A stretch of DNA of 47,541 bases. Source: Allobosea sp. Root483D1 (GTDB taxonomy: Bacteria; Pseudomonadota; Alphaproteobacteria; Rhizobiales; Beijerinckiaceae). Positions 36,654-46,178 of the stretch are shown piece by piece. Where the stretch lies: contig NZ_LMJW01000004.1 of NCBI RefSeq assembly GCF_001429505.1, positions 12,989-60,529 of the forward strand. The letters are read 5' to 3'. The notes under the pieces are model-generated. The model saw nothing but the letters and a program-made list of their open reading frames with translations, searched no databases and had not been told where the DNA came from. Numbering within the stretch: the stretch's first letter is position 1; each line of letters starts with the position of its first letter. Both the position numbers and the translations under genes were made by a program.

Positions 36654-38825
36654 ATGGCGGGGCCTGAACGGGGCGGGATGAACGACCGGTCGAAACGAGG
36701 CGGTGAGCGGCGCGAGCCGTCATTCGAGCGTGCGCGCGACGATTACGAGCGCGACGACGGCGATCTGCGCCTGTCGGCCGAGGACCGTCCCTATCGTGGA
36801 GGAAGGAATCCGGTGGCACCGCGCCAGCAACCGAGCCGCCAGAAGACCGAGCGCCGCGGCGGCCGCAAGCAGCGTCGCAAGCGCGGCTCCTTTTTCGGCC
36901 GCATCTTCTATTGGGGCGTCGTCATGGGGCTCTGGGCCGTGCTCGGCCTCGGCGGCCTGATTGCCTATCATGCCGCGCAATTGCCGCCGATCGACCAGCT
37001 CACCGTGCCGAAGCGGCCGCCGAATATCGCGATCCTCGCGGCGGACGGCACCCTGCTCGCCAATCGCGGCGAGACCGGCGGGCGCACCATCACCATCGGC
37101 GAAGTCCCGCCCTATCTGCCGAAGGCCTTCGTCGCGATCGAGGACCGGCGCTTCTACGATCATTTCGGCATCGACCCGATCGGCCTCAGCCGCGCCGTCG
37201 TCAACAACCTGACCAAGCGCGGCGGCGTGCAGGGCGGCTCGACCCTGACCCAGCAGCTCGCCAAGAACCTGTTCCTGACCCAGGAGCGCACCGCCGCGCG
37301 CAAGATCCAGGAGGCGATCCTCTCGCTCTGGCTGGAGCGGACCTACACCAAGGACCAGATTCTCGAGCTCTATCTCAACCGCGTCTATTTCGGCTCGGGC
37401 GCCTATGGCGTCGAGGCGGCGGCGCAGCGCTATTTCAACAAGTCGGCCCGCTCGGTCACGATCGCCGAGGCGGCGATGCTCGCCGGCCTCGTCCAGGCGC
37501 CGTCGCGCCTCGCGCCGAACCGCAACCCGGAAGCGGCGGAGAAGCGCGCCCAGCTCGTCATTGCCGCCATGGCCGATCAGGGCCTGATCACGCAGGCTTC
37601 GGCCAAGACCGCGCTCGGCGCGCCGGCCGAGGTGCCCGAACGTGTCGGGGCCGGCTCGGTCAACTACGCCGCCGACTATGTCATGGACGTGCTCGACGAC
37701 TTCATCGGCGCGATCGAGGGCGACGTCACCGTGCTGACCACGGTTGATACGAAACTGCAGAGCTCGGCCGAAACGATCCTGGTCGAGGCGCTCTCGGCAC
37801 AGGGAGCCAAGCTCAACGCCTCGCAGGGTGCGGTGGTCTCGCTGGCGCCGGACGGGGCGATCCGCGCTTTGATCGGCGGGCGCGATTACACCAAGAGCCA
37901 GTTCAACCGCGCCACGGCCGCGCATCGCCAGCCGGGCTCGTCCTTCAAGCCCTTCGTCTATCTCACCGCGATCGAGAAGGGCATGACGCCGGACACGATC
38001 CGCGACGATTCCCCGGTCTCGATCAAGGGTTGGGAGCCGGAGAACTATTCGCGCAATTTCCGCGGCCCGGTCACGCTGCAGACCGCCTTCGCGCATTCGC
38101 TCAACACGGTGGTGGCGCGCCTGATCCAGGAGGTAACGCCGCGCGAGGTCGTGCGCACGGCCCAGCGCCTCGGCATCAACTCGTCATTGCAGGCCAACCC
38201 GTCGCTGTCGCTCGGCACCTCGGAAGTGACGCCGCTCGAGATGACGGCTGCCTATGCCAGCTTCGCCAATGGCGGCCAGTCGGTGCTCCCCTATGTGATC
38301 CGTGAGGTCAGGTCGACGAGCGGCAAGGTCGTCTACGCCCGAAAGGCGAACAATTTCGGCCCGGTGATCCAGCCGCAGACGCTCTCCATGATGAATTCCA
38401 TGTTCCATGCGGTGATGACGGGCGGCACCGGCAGCAAGGTCAACCTTCCCGGCTGGGAGGTCGGCGGCAAGTCGGGCACGACGCAGGATTATCGCGACGC
38501 CTGGTTCGTCGGCTTCACCGGGCGCCTCGTCACGGCCGTCTGGGTCGGCAACGACGACAACTCGACGATGAAGCGCGTCACCGGTGCCGGCTTGCCGGCC
38601 GAGATCTGGGGCAAGTACATGAAGGCTGCCCATGCCGGCCAGCAGCCGGTACAGCTGCCAGGCGGGCTTTGGCAGTCGTCGCCGAGGTCGATCTTCGACA
38701 GCGGCGAGCCGGTCGCCGGTGTCGCGCCGTCGCCGCGGACCCAGCAGGCCGCCACCGGCGACCGCGCCTGGACGCCGCCGGCGCCGCAGGAGAAGAACTT
38801 CTTCGAGCGCCTGTTCGGCGGTTGA
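36654..38825 (+). CDS. Class A penicillin-binding protein (PBP1a family)
   Basis: This bifunctional peptidoglycan synthase has a long basic cytoplasmic tail (first 80 residues, rich in Arg) and one membrane helix at about 85-106. A glycosyltransferase domain follows, with catalytic Glu in AIEDRRFYDHFGID (about 163-174) and GGSTLTQQLAKNLFL. The transpeptidase domain has SSFK (catalytic Ser about 430), SLN in FAHSLNTVVARL and KSGTT. All motifs are intact. The start is uncertain: GTG 36651, ATG 36654 and ATG 36678 (just after GGGGCGGG) are all in frame. It converges with hrpB, only four bases apart. Confidence 0.95.
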   Translation: MAGPERGGMNDRSKRGGERREPSFERARDDYERDDGDLRLSAEDRPYRGGRNPVAPRQQPSRQKTERRGGRKQRRKRGSFFGRIFYWGVVMGLWAVLGLGGLIAYHAAQLPPIDQLTVPKRPPNIAILAADGTLLANRGETGGRTITIGEVPPYLPKAFVAIEDRRFYDHFGIDPIGLSRAVVNNLTKRGGVQGGSTLTQQLAKNLFLTQERTAARKIQEAILSLWLERTYTKDQILELYLNRVYFGSGAYGVEAAAQRYFNKSARSVTIAEAAMLAGLVQAPSRLAPNRNPEAAEKRAQLVIAAMADQGLITQASAKTALGAPAEVPERVGAGSVNYAADYVMDVLDDFIGAIEGDVTVLTTVDTKLQSSAETILVEALSAQGAKLNASQGAVVSLAPDGAIRALIGGRDYTKSQFNRATAAHRQPGSSFKPFVYLTAIEKGMTPDTIRDDSPVSIKGWEPENYSRNFRGPVTLQTAFAHSLNTVVARLIQEVTPREVVRTAQRLGINSSLQANPSLSLGTSEVTPLEMTAAYASFANGGQSVLPYVIREVRSTSGKVVYARKANNFGPVIQPQTLSMMNSMFHAVMTGGTGSKVNLPGWEVGGKSGTTQDYRDAWFVGFTGRLVTAVWVGNDDNSTMKRVTGAGLPAEIWGKYMKAAHAGQQPVQLPGGLWQSSPRSIFDSGEPVAGVAPSPRTQQAATGDRAWTPPAPQEKNFFERLFGG

Positions 38826-38829
38826 TGCC

Positions 38830-41328
38830 TCAGGTCCCGCGCGGCTTGGCACGCGTCGTCGGCGCCGCCGCTGCGGGGTCGTCCGGCCAGGGATGGCGCG
38901 GATAGCGCCCTTTCATCTCGGCCTTCACCGCGGCCCAGGAGCCACGCCAGAAGCCCGGCAGGTCGCGGGTGATCTGGATCGGCCGGTGCCCGGGTGAAAG
39001 CAGCTCCAGCACGAGCGGCACGCGCCCGCCGGCGAGCGAGGGGTGCTGCGCCAGCCCGTAGAGTTCCTGCACGCGAACCGAGATCGTCGGACCGGCTTCG
39101 GCGCCATAGTCGACGGCGAGCTGCGAGCCGGTCGGCGCCGCAAAATGCGTCGGCGCCTCCGCATCGAGCCGCCGCTTCAGCTCCCAGGGCAGCAAGGTCG
39201 AAAGCCCCGCGTCGAGATCGCCCGGCGTGATCGCCGCCAGCGAGCTTCGCCCGACGATGTGCGGCGCGAGCCAGTCCGCGGCAGTCTCGGCGAGGCCGGC
39301 GTCGGAGAGATCGGGCCAGCCGGCATCCGGCCCCTCCGCCGCACGCAGGAAGGCGATGCGCTCGCGCAACTGCGCCTGCGCCTTGCTCCAGGGCAGCGCC
39401 TCGATGCCGAGCGCGGCGATACCCTTGGCCAGCACCTCGGCATTTTCCGGCGAGGCTTCGACCGGCAAGGGCCGCTCGGCCAGCACCAGCGCGCCGTATT
39501 TGCGCGCAGCTCGCGCGCGCAGCGCCCGCGCCTGCCGGTCGAACACAGTCTCGTTGCGCTCCGACAGGCCGATCCGAATCAGGCCGGAGGCGGCGAGCAC
39601 GGCGATCTCGGCTTCGCTGATCGCGACGGCGCTGAGGATGCGGGCCTGCTGCGCCGAGCCGGTCATCTCGCCGACGACGAGATAGGGCTCGCGCGCCAGC
39701 CTCTGGCCGGCCTCCAGCGCCGCGCCCCGGCCATTGGCGAGCAGGTACTGCCCGGAGCCGGGCTGGCGCGCTTTGGCGACGCGGTCGGGAAAGGCGAGGC
39801 CCAAGAGGAAGCCGGGCGAGAGCGTTTGCGCCGCGCCCGCCGACACCTTGCTCGCCGCCTGCCTGGCCCAGCCTTCGGCGAGGCGGCGCATGTCGGCGGC
39901 GCGGCCGCCGCGCTCGCGTCCGAAGCGCTCCAGTCGCTCGGCAAGGTCGATCGCATCGCCACCAAGCCCGCGTTCGACCAGCAGAGCCGCCAGCAGCGCG
40001 GCGGGCTCGGCCTGGCGATGATGCGCCGCGCCGACGGCCATATGCGCGAGGCGCGGCGGCAGCGGCAGGCCCTGCAAGGCCTTACCGTCATCGGTAATGC
40101 GGCCGTCCGGGTCGAGCGCGTCGAGGTCGCCCAGCAGCGTCCTAGCTTCTTTCAGCGCGGGCGCCGGCGGCGGATCGAGGAAGGCGAGCGTGGTCGGATC
40201 GGTGACGCCCCAGGCGGCGCAGTCGAGCAGCAGCGGCGCCAGATCGGCTGACAGGATCTCGGGCCGGGCGAAGGCCTCGAGCGCGCCGTTTCCCGCTTCC
40301 TCCCAGAGCCGGTAACAGATGCCGGGCTCGGTACGGCCGGCGCGGCCGCGGCGCTGGTCGGACGCCGCCCGGCTGGCGCGCTGGGTGACGAGGCGGGTGA
40401 CGCCGATATCGGGCTCGTAGAGCGGCACGCGGGCAAGGCCGGAATCAATGACGACGCGCACGCCCTCGATCGTCAGCGAGGTCTCGGCGATCGATGTCGC
40501 GAGCACGACCTTGCGTCTGCCTTTGGGCGCCGGCAGTACGGCGCGATCCTGCTCGGCCTGGTCGAGCGCGCCATAGAGCGGTGCGATCTCGGTCGCGGGA
40601 TCGCGGACCTTCTCGCGCAGACGTTCCTCGACGCGGCGAATCTCGCCCTGGCCGGGCAGGAAGACGAGCAGCGAGCCGGCCTGCTCGTTCAGCGCTTGCA
40701 GGACGGCCTCGGTGACCTGATCCTCGATCCGTTTCAGCGGGTCGCGGCCGAGATAGCGCGTCTCGACCGGATGGGCTCTGCCCCCGCTCTCGATCACCGG
40801 GGCGTCGCCGAGCAGCCGGGCGACGCGCGCTCCGTCCAGCGTCGCCGACATCACGAGGATGCGCAGATCCTCGCGTAGGCCTGCCTGCGCATCGAGCGCC
40901 AGCGCCAGCCCGAAATCGGCATCGAGCGAGCGCTCGTGGAATTCGTCGAACAGCACGGCGGCGACACCGTCGAGGGCGGGATCGTCGAGGATCATCCGGG
41001 CGAAGACGCCTTCGGTGACCACCTCGATCCGCGTCTTCGGCCCGATCTTCGAGCCGAGCCGGACGCGCAGGCCGACCGTCTCGCCGACACGCTCGCCCAG
41101 CGTCTGCGCCATGCGATTGGCCGCGCCGCGTGCCGCGAGGCGACGCGGCTCCAGCATGATCAGCTTCCCGCCCTTGGCCCAGGGCTCATCCAGTAGTGCA
41201 AGTGGCACCCGCGTCGTCTTGCCGGCGCCAGGGGGTGCGACCAGCACGGCGTTCGGCCGCTCGCGCAGAGAGGCGGCGAGGGCATCGAGAACCGCGTCGA
41301 TCGGAAGGGCTGTGTCGAAGGCGCGCAT
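38830..41328 (-). CDS. hrpB: ATP-dependent helicase HrpB
   Basis: This 832-residue DEAH-box protein is the usual HrpB length. Motifs in order are APPGAGKTTRVPLALL (Walker A, near residues 31-46), LEPRRLAARGAANRMA, LFDEFHERSLDADFGLAL (DEFH box) and VMSATLDGARVA. Then come SIAETSLTIEGVRVVIDSGL, QRRGRAGRTEPGICYRLW, an HA2-type helical domain and the HrpB-specific C-terminal region ending with WRGSWAAVKAEMKGRYPRHP. HrpB proteins are putative RNA helicases whose role is poorly defined in alphaproteobacteria. The gene stands next to a class II glutamine amidotransferase gene in the same direction, 43 bases away. Confidence 0.95.
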   Translation of the reverse strand: MRAFDTALPIDAVLDALAASLRERPNAVLVAPPGAGKTTRVPLALLDEPWAKGGKLIMLEPRRLAARGAANRMAQTLGERVGETVGLRVRLGSKIGPKTRIEVVTEGVFARMILDDPALDGVAAVLFDEFHERSLDADFGLALALDAQAGLREDLRILVMSATLDGARVARLLGDAPVIESGGRAHPVETRYLGRDPLKRIEDQVTEAVLQALNEQAGSLLVFLPGQGEIRRVEERLREKVRDPATEIAPLYGALDQAEQDRAVLPAPKGRRKVVLATSIAETSLTIEGVRVVIDSGLARVPLYEPDIGVTRLVTQRASRAASDQRRGRAGRTEPGICYRLWEEAGNGALEAFARPEILSADLAPLLLDCAAWGVTDPTTLAFLDPPPAPALKEARTLLGDLDALDPDGRITDDGKALQGLPLPPRLAHMAVGAAHHRQAEPAALLAALLVERGLGGDAIDLAERLERFGRERGGRAADMRRLAEGWARQAASKVSAGAAQTLSPGFLLGLAFPDRVAKARQPGSGQYLLANGRGAALEAGQRLAREPYLVVGEMTGSAQQARILSAVAISEAEIAVLAASGLIRIGLSERNETVFDRQARALRARAARKYGALVLAERPLPVEASPENAEVLAKGIAALGIEALPWSKAQAQLRERIAFLRAAEGPDAGWPDLSDAGLAETAADWLAPHIVGRSSLAAITPGDLDAGLSTLLPWELKRRLDAEAPTHFAAPTGSQLAVDYGAEAGPTISVRVQELYGLAQHPSLAGGRVPLVLELLSPGHRPIQITRDLPGFWRGSWAAVKAEMKGRYPRHPWPDDPAAAAPTTRAKPRGT

Positions 41329-41371
41329 GCACCCGCGATGTGGCGCAGGCGACGAAACTGCGCAAGTCGGC

Positions 41372-42160
41372 TCAGGCCGCCTGCTGCAATCCGACTGCGA
41401 ACGGCGTCATGCTGACCGTGCCGGCTTTCACCGAGACCAGCGTGTTACAGGGCAGCGCCTGCCAGCAGTCGCGGGCGGCATCGACCGGTTCGGAGGCGAT
41501 CACCACTGCGTCGCCGCGATCGCAGAGATAGAGCGTCGGCGGCTTCGTGTCGGAGGACCAGCGTACCGCATGGATCGTCTCGCCATCGGCGAGCGCGGCG
41601 GCGCAGCGCAAGGGCTCGCGGACGCCGGCCTCCTGCATCAGCGCCAGCGCCTCACCGAGCGCGCCGGCCAGGGCAACGCCGGGTGCGGCACCCTCGGCGA
41701 TGCGCGCCAGCGCCAGCAGGAACAGCGCTTCGGAATCGGTGGTGCCGACGCGGGCGCCATAGAGCCCGTCAGGGATCAGGCTCTCGAGCCTTCGCCTGAT
41801 CAGGGCGTAGCCACCGATCTGACCGTTATGCATGAAAAGGTGCCGGCCATGGACGAAGGGATGGCAATTCGCCCGCGTCGTCGCCGTGCCGGTCGCGGCG
41901 CGCACATGCGCGAAGAACAAATGCGAGCGCACGAGGCGCGCGATCGAGAGCAGGTTCTCGTCCGACCAGGCCGGCCTGATCTCGCGATACTGGCCAGGTT
42001 CCACCCGCTCACCATACCAGCCGACACCGAAGCCGTCGCCATTGGTGCCTGTCTTGGCTTCCTCGGCATGCAGCGACTGGTGGATCAGCGAATGGCAGGG
42101 CGAGGCGATGAAATCCTCGAGGAAGACCGGGGCGCCGGCATAGGCGAGGAAACGGCACAT
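41372..42160 (-). CDS. Class II glutamine amidotransferase
   Basis: The 262-residue protein begins MCRFLAYAG, with Cys2 exposed as the catalytic nucleophile once Met is removed. It carries GTNGDGFGVGWYGE, FAHVRAATGTATTRANCHPF and MHNGQIGGY, the usual Ntn-type glutaminase pattern. It is a stand-alone GATase_4 domain like YafJ or EgtC. EgtC acts in ergothioneine synthesis as a gamma-glutamyl hydrolase, but no egtB or egtD is nearby, so its substrate is open. Gene order suggests it may be transcribed ahead of hrpB. Confidence 0.9.
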   Translation of the reverse strand: MCRFLAYAGAPVFLEDFIASPCHSLIHQSLHAEEAKTGTNGDGFGVGWYGERVEPGQYREIRPAWSDENLLSIARLVRSHLFFAHVRAATGTATTRANCHPFVHGRHLFMHNGQIGGYALIRRRLESLIPDGLYGARVGTTDSEALFLLALARIAEGAAPGVALAGALGEALALMQEAGVREPLRCAAALADGETIHAVRWSSDTKPPTLYLCDRGDAVVIASEPVDAARDCWQALPCNTLVSVKAGTVSMTPFAVGLQQAA

Positions 42161-42252
42161 GATGGTCCCGAATCAGGCGCGGGCGGGACGCCGCAGGAGA
42201 AGATTATTCCACGAGAATGAATGCCGGCATAACGATTCATCTCTCCGTATTA

Positions 42253-42336
42253 GTCATCCCGGACAAGCGGCGAAGCCGCGCTGATCCGGGATCCATGCCT
42301 GAACTTCTCCGATCAGGGTTCAGGCATGGATCCCGG
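42253..42336. repeat. Palindromic intergenic repeat
   Basis: A perfect 19-base inverted repeat (42286-42304 and 42318-42336, CCGGGATCCATGCCTGAAC and its complement) with a 13-base loop forms a strong hairpin. Just before it, ATCCCGGA (from 42257) pairs with TCCGGGAT (42285-42292) around an inner GCGGC-GAA-GCCGC hairpin. The two stems share bases, so only one can form at a time. The 316-base gap 42161-42476 between the amidotransferase and antiporter genes contains only this and no gene that I can see. It resembles dispersed REP-like elements. Confidence 0.75.
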
Positions 42337-42476
42337 GTCTCCCTACGGTCGCCCGGCACGACAGGGAACTGAAAAGACCACCGCGATTGCGAGCCGCATA
42401 GCCTTGATATAACCGTCGCGACGATAGGGTGGCGACGACGTCCCGCGGCAAGCGGGCAGGGAAGGGGCCGATTTTC

Positions 42477-43889
42477 ATGCTGACGAAGCTCGCCGGCGCG
42501 GCGCTCATGTTCGCCCTTTTTCCGCAAGCTGCCTTCGCCGCCGGCGACATCGGCGGCGCCAGCATGGGCGTCGCCTGGGCCCTGCCCTTCGCCGGCATGC
42601 TGCTCTCGATCGCGCTCGGCCCGGTGCTGTTCCCGCATTTCTGGGAGCTGAACTACGGCAAGTTCGCCGCCTTCTGGGCCGCGCTGGTCGTCGTGCCGCT
42701 CCTCCTCTTCCGCGGCGTCGATCCGGCACTCGGCGCGCTGCTGCACACGGGGCTGCTCGATTACATCCCCTTCATCATCCTGCTGTTTGCGCTCTTCACC
42801 ATCGCCGGCGGCATCCTGATCACCGGCAATCTGCACGGCACGCCGGCGACCAATACGGTGCTGCTCGCGATCGGCACGCTGATGGCGAGCTTCGTCGGCA
42901 CCACCGGCGCCTCGATCATCATGATCCGGCCTGTCCTGCGGGCAAATGACAACCGGCGCCATAACGTCCATGTCGTCGTCTTCTTCATCTTCCTGGTCTC
43001 GAACATCGGCGGCTCGTTGACGCCACTCGGCGATCCTCCGCTCTTCCTCGGCTTCCTGCGCGGCGTCTCGTTCTTCTGGACAACGACGCATCTGCTGCCG
43101 GAGACGCTCTTCGCGGTCGCGGTCCTGCTTGCGGTGTTCTACGCGCTCGACAGCTGGTTCTTCCGCAAGGAGGAGAATTTCCCGCCGCTGCGCGACCCGA
43201 CGCCGGACCGCGCCATCAAGCTGTTCGGCAAGGTCAATCTCCTCCTGCTCGTCGGCGTCATCCTCGCCATCCTGATGTCGGCGAGCTGGAAGCCGGGCAT
43301 CGCCTTCACCATCCACGGCGTCGCCGTCGAATGGCAGAACCTGGCGCGCGATCTCGTCCTGCTGGCGCTGGCCGGCCTGTCGCTGGTGCTGACGCCGAAG
43401 CCGGTGCGCGCGGGCAACGAGTTCAGCTGGGGGCCGATCAAGGAGGTCGCCAAGCTCTTCGCCGGCATCTTCGCCTGCATCATCCCGGTGCTCGCCATGC
43501 TCCAGGCCGGCCGGAACGGCGCCTTCGCGCCGCTGGTCGCGCTCGTCAGCAATGCCGATGGCAGCGCCAACAATGTCGCCTATTTCTGGCTGACCGGCGC
43601 GCTTTCGTCCTTCCTGGACAACGCCCCGACCTATCTCGTCTTCTTCGAGCTTGCCGGCGGCGATCCCAAGGCGCTGATGACGACCGGGGCGCTGACGCTG
43701 ACCGCGATCTCGGCCGGCGCCGTCTTCATGGGTGCCAACTCCTATATCGGCAATGCGCCGAATTTCATGGTCTACGCCATCGCCAAGGACCGGAAGGTCG
43801 CGATGCCGAGCTTCTTCGGCTACATGCTCTGGTCGGGCGCCATCCTGATCCCGCTCTTCCTGCTGCAGACCGTGATCTTCTTCCGCTGA
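42477..43889 (+). CDS. Sodium:proton antiporter, NhaD-like
   Basis: The 470-residue inner-membrane protein has about twelve to thirteen helices and belongs to the ion transporter superfamily. NhaD/UIT-type hallmarks are ILITGNLHGTPATNTVLLAI, FVGTTGASIIMIRPVLRAN and FFIFLVSNIGGSLTPLGDPP near the middle, and SSFLDNAPTYLVFFELAGGD plus GANSYIGNAPNFMVYAIA near the end. The charged and polar residues in these helices fit Na+/H+ exchange for pH and salt balance. The ATG at 42477 follows GGAAGGGG and gives a signal-like first helix; an ATG at 42429 is also in frame. It is followed 70 bases later by a drug exporter gene in the same direction. Confidence 0.88.
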   Translation: MLTKLAGAALMFALFPQAAFAAGDIGGASMGVAWALPFAGMLLSIALGPVLFPHFWELNYGKFAAFWAALVVVPLLLFRGVDPALGALLHTGLLDYIPFIILLFALFTIAGGILITGNLHGTPATNTVLLAIGTLMASFVGTTGASIIMIRPVLRANDNRRHNVHVVVFFIFLVSNIGGSLTPLGDPPLFLGFLRGVSFFWTTTHLLPETLFAVAVLLAVFYALDSWFFRKEENFPPLRDPTPDRAIKLFGKVNLLLLVGVILAILMSASWKPGIAFTIHGVAVEWQNLARDLVLLALAGLSLVLTPKPVRAGNEFSWGPIKEVAKLFAGIFACIIPVLAMLQAGRNGAFAPLVALVSNADGSANNVAYFWLTGALSSFLDNAPTYLVFFELAGGDPKALMTTGALTLTAISAGAVFMGANSYIGNAPNFMVYAIAKDRKVAMPSFFGYMLWSGAILIPLFLLQTVIFFR

Positions 43890-43959
43890 GGCGGTTTCTT
43901 GGCGGCATGGACACCGGTCGGATGCGCGCCTAAAGGGGCGGCTTCCGAAGGAAGAGTTC

Positions 43960-45156
43960 ATGCCCCTGCGCCCCGACACGCTGGCGATGACCGCCGTCCT
44001 CGCCATGCTGACGGCGCTCGGGCCGCTCTCGACCGATTTCTATCTGCCCTCGCTGCCCGAGATCGCGCGGGTGATGGGAACGGACTTCGCCGGCGCGCAG
44101 GCGACGCTCTCGGCCTTCCTGTTCGGCTATGCCGCCGGCCAGATCATCTGGGGCCCGCTTTCCGACCGGCTCGGCCGCAAGCCGGTGCTGATGATCGGGC
44201 TCGGGCTATTCATCGTGACCACGCTCGCCTGCGCCTTCGCGCCCTCGATCGAGGCGCTGATCGGCGCCCGTTTCGCCCAGGCGCTTGGCGCCTCGGGCCC
44301 GATCGTGCTCGGCCGCGCCATGGTGCGCGATCTCTATGACGGGCCACGCGCCGGCCGCGAGCTCGCCCGCATGGGCATGATCATGGGGCTGGTGCCGGCG
44401 ATCGCGCCGGTGCTCGGCGGCCTGCTGCAGGACGCCTTCGGCTGGCGCTCGACCTTCCTGGCCTCGCTGGTCTTCGCGCTCGCCATGCTCGCCATCATCG
44501 TGACGATCATGCCGGAGACGCTGCGCCAGCGCTCGCCGGATGGCCTGTCGCTGCCGGCGATCCTTCGCGGCTTTCGGCTGCTGCTGCGCAACCGCGCCTA
44601 CCGCGTCTATGTCGCCCTGACCGCGCTTGCCTATGCCGGCCTCTTCGCCTTCATCTCCGGCTCATCCTTCGTGTTGATGGGCGTCTACGGGCTGACGGCG
44701 CCGGCCTATGGGCTCTCGTTCGGCTGCGCCGTGCTCGGCTTCATCCTGGGCACGATCATCGCGCAGCGCCTGGTCGGCCGTCGCGGTCTCGACGGTGTGA
44801 TCGCGCTCGGCGTCGCCTGTCTTGCCGCCGGCGGCCTCGCCATGCTGGCCGGGGTCGCCACCGGCTTCGGTGGGGCGGTCGGCGTCGTCGGGCCGATGGC
44901 GCTCTATGCCTGCGGCGTCGGCCTGACCATGCCGCAGGCGCAGGCCTCGGCGATGATGCCCTTTCCCGAACGGGCGGGCGCAGCCTCGTCCCTGACCGGC
45001 CTGTGCCAGATGCTGCTCGCGGCCTGCGTCGGCCTGCTCGTCGGCCATCTGCTCAAGGGCAGCGCGCTGCCCTTGCCTGCCGTGATGTCGGTGATCGGCG
45101 TCGCGACGCTGATCCTCTTCCATGCCAGCGCCGGGATCCGCGCCGGCAAGGTCTGA
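43960..45156 (+). CDS. MFS transporter, Bcr/CflA drug-resistance family
   Basis: This 398-residue, twelve-helix major facilitator has the family pattern LGPLSTDFYLPSLPEIA in helix 1. The MFS motif A is GPLSDRLGRKPVLMIGLGLF between helices 2 and 3, and the antiporter-type motif C is in LVPAIAPVLGGLLQDAFGWR of helix 5. Bcr/CflA members export bicyclomycin, chloramphenicol or other small molecules in exchange for protons. AAGGAAGAG lies just before the ATG at 43960. It converges with the DUF1194 gene, with three bases between the stop codons. Confidence 0.93.
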   Translation: MPLRPDTLAMTAVLAMLTALGPLSTDFYLPSLPEIARVMGTDFAGAQATLSAFLFGYAAGQIIWGPLSDRLGRKPVLMIGLGLFIVTTLACAFAPSIEALIGARFAQALGASGPIVLGRAMVRDLYDGPRAGRELARMGMIMGLVPAIAPVLGGLLQDAFGWRSTFLASLVFALAMLAIIVTIMPETLRQRSPDGLSLPAILRGFRLLLRNRAYRVYVALTALAYAGLFAFISGSSFVLMGVYGLTAPAYGLSFGCAVLGFILGTIIAQRLVGRRGLDGVIALGVACLAAGGLAMLAGVATGFGGAVGVVGPMALYACGVGLTMPQAQASAMMPFPERAGAASSLTGLCQMLLAACVGLLVGHLLKGSALPLPAVMSVIGVATLILFHASAGIRAGKV

Positions 45157-45159
45157 TCG

Positions 45160-45975
45160 TCAGTTCCCCATCCGGTCGCGCCATTGCCGCTCGCCCTGCA
45201 TGCAGGACAGGCGCGGCGCCTTGGCCTGCGCCTTCTGGATCAGGGCCTCGGGACCGGCCGGCAGCTCCGCGATCTCGCGCACCAGCTTGGTCCGCGTCGC
45301 ATCGACGAACTGATGGCGTTCGCGGATCGGGATCACGAAGGCGCCGATGCCGGTGACGACGCAGTCCTCATAGTAGACGTCGAGATTGTCGATGTCGAAA
45401 TAGCTCGCCTGCTTCAGCATCACCGGCAGGCCGTTGATGGCGATGCCCTTGTCGCGCGCCGCATCGCGGGCGGCCGTGACCGGCCGTCCGTCATTGTTGG
45501 CGCCGTCGCCGGAGATGTCGATGACGCGGCGCATCGGCGTGACGTTGCTCGCCTCGAGCAGCGAGACGGCAAGATCGATCGCGCCCGAGATCGAGGTGCG
45601 CCGGCCGCGCCGGGTCGGCGCCTCGCCGAGCTCCTCGGCGAAGGCGATCGCCGATTGCGGGGTCTCGATGATGGTCCAGGGCCTGACGATGTGCTGGAAG
45701 TCGCCGCCGGCCCATTCGAAATAGGTGACGGCGATCTTGCCTATCGCGCCTTTGGCGATGGCTTCGTGCAGCAGCTTCGAGCGGAAGGCCTCGATATAGC
45801 CGTTGCGCTGCAAGGCGAGCTCGTCGAGATCCATCGAATAGGAGACGTCGACCGCCAGCACCAGCGCGACATCGACCTCCTCGGGCGGCGCTGCCGCTTG
45901 CTGCGCATTTGGCGCCGACGCCGGCCAAAAGCCGGCGGCCGCGAGACAAAAGAGACCGAACAGCCAGGGCCGCAT
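45160..45975 (-). CDS. DUF1194 (von Willebrand A-like) exported protein
   Basis: The 271-residue protein has a signal peptide (MRPWLFGLFCLAAAGFWPAS, cut near residue 24) and a DUF1194 domain that folds like von Willebrand factor A. The MIDAS metal site is visible as DVSYS in LVLAVDVSYSMDLDELALQ, with later ISGAIDLAVSLL and VIDISGDGANNDG. Such proteins probably bind ligands or partners in the periplasm; no function is established. The ATG at 45975 is chosen because GGAGG lies six bases upstream; the frame is open to 46047. The 203 bases between it and cmk hold no gene that I can support. Confidence 0.9.
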   Translation of the reverse strand: MRPWLFGLFCLAAAGFWPASAPNAQQAAAPPEEVDVALVLAVDVSYSMDLDELALQRNGYIEAFRSKLLHEAIAKGAIGKIAVTYFEWAGGDFQHIVRPWTIIETPQSAIAFAEELGEAPTRRGRRTSISGAIDLAVSLLEASNVTPMRRVIDISGDGANNDGRPVTAARDAARDKGIAINGLPVMLKQASYFDIDNLDVYYEDCVVTGIGAFVIPIRERHQFVDATRTKLVREIAELPAGPEALIQKAQAKAPRLSCMQGERQWRDRMGN

Positions 45976-46178
45976 CGAAACCTCCGTCATCTGTCGTCGA
46001 AGCGTGACGCCGAAAGAAGACGGGTTCCGGGCGAAGGCAGGCTTCAAACGAATGTCGTCGAAGTCTGCTCCTAGTTTCGATTCGCGCCAAGCGGCAAAGC
46101 GGGAGCATTGGCCCGAAAAATGGGCACCGGCCTTCGCCCAAGCTCCAAGCCCAAGCCCAGGCTTAAGCCGAGCCGGCC

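Noticed and set aside
36720..38096. 458-codon open frame on the minus strand
   Set aside because: Antisense to the class A penicillin-binding protein.
42365..42395. GGAAC upstream of the antiporter gene
   Set aside because: No CGTT at the right distance.
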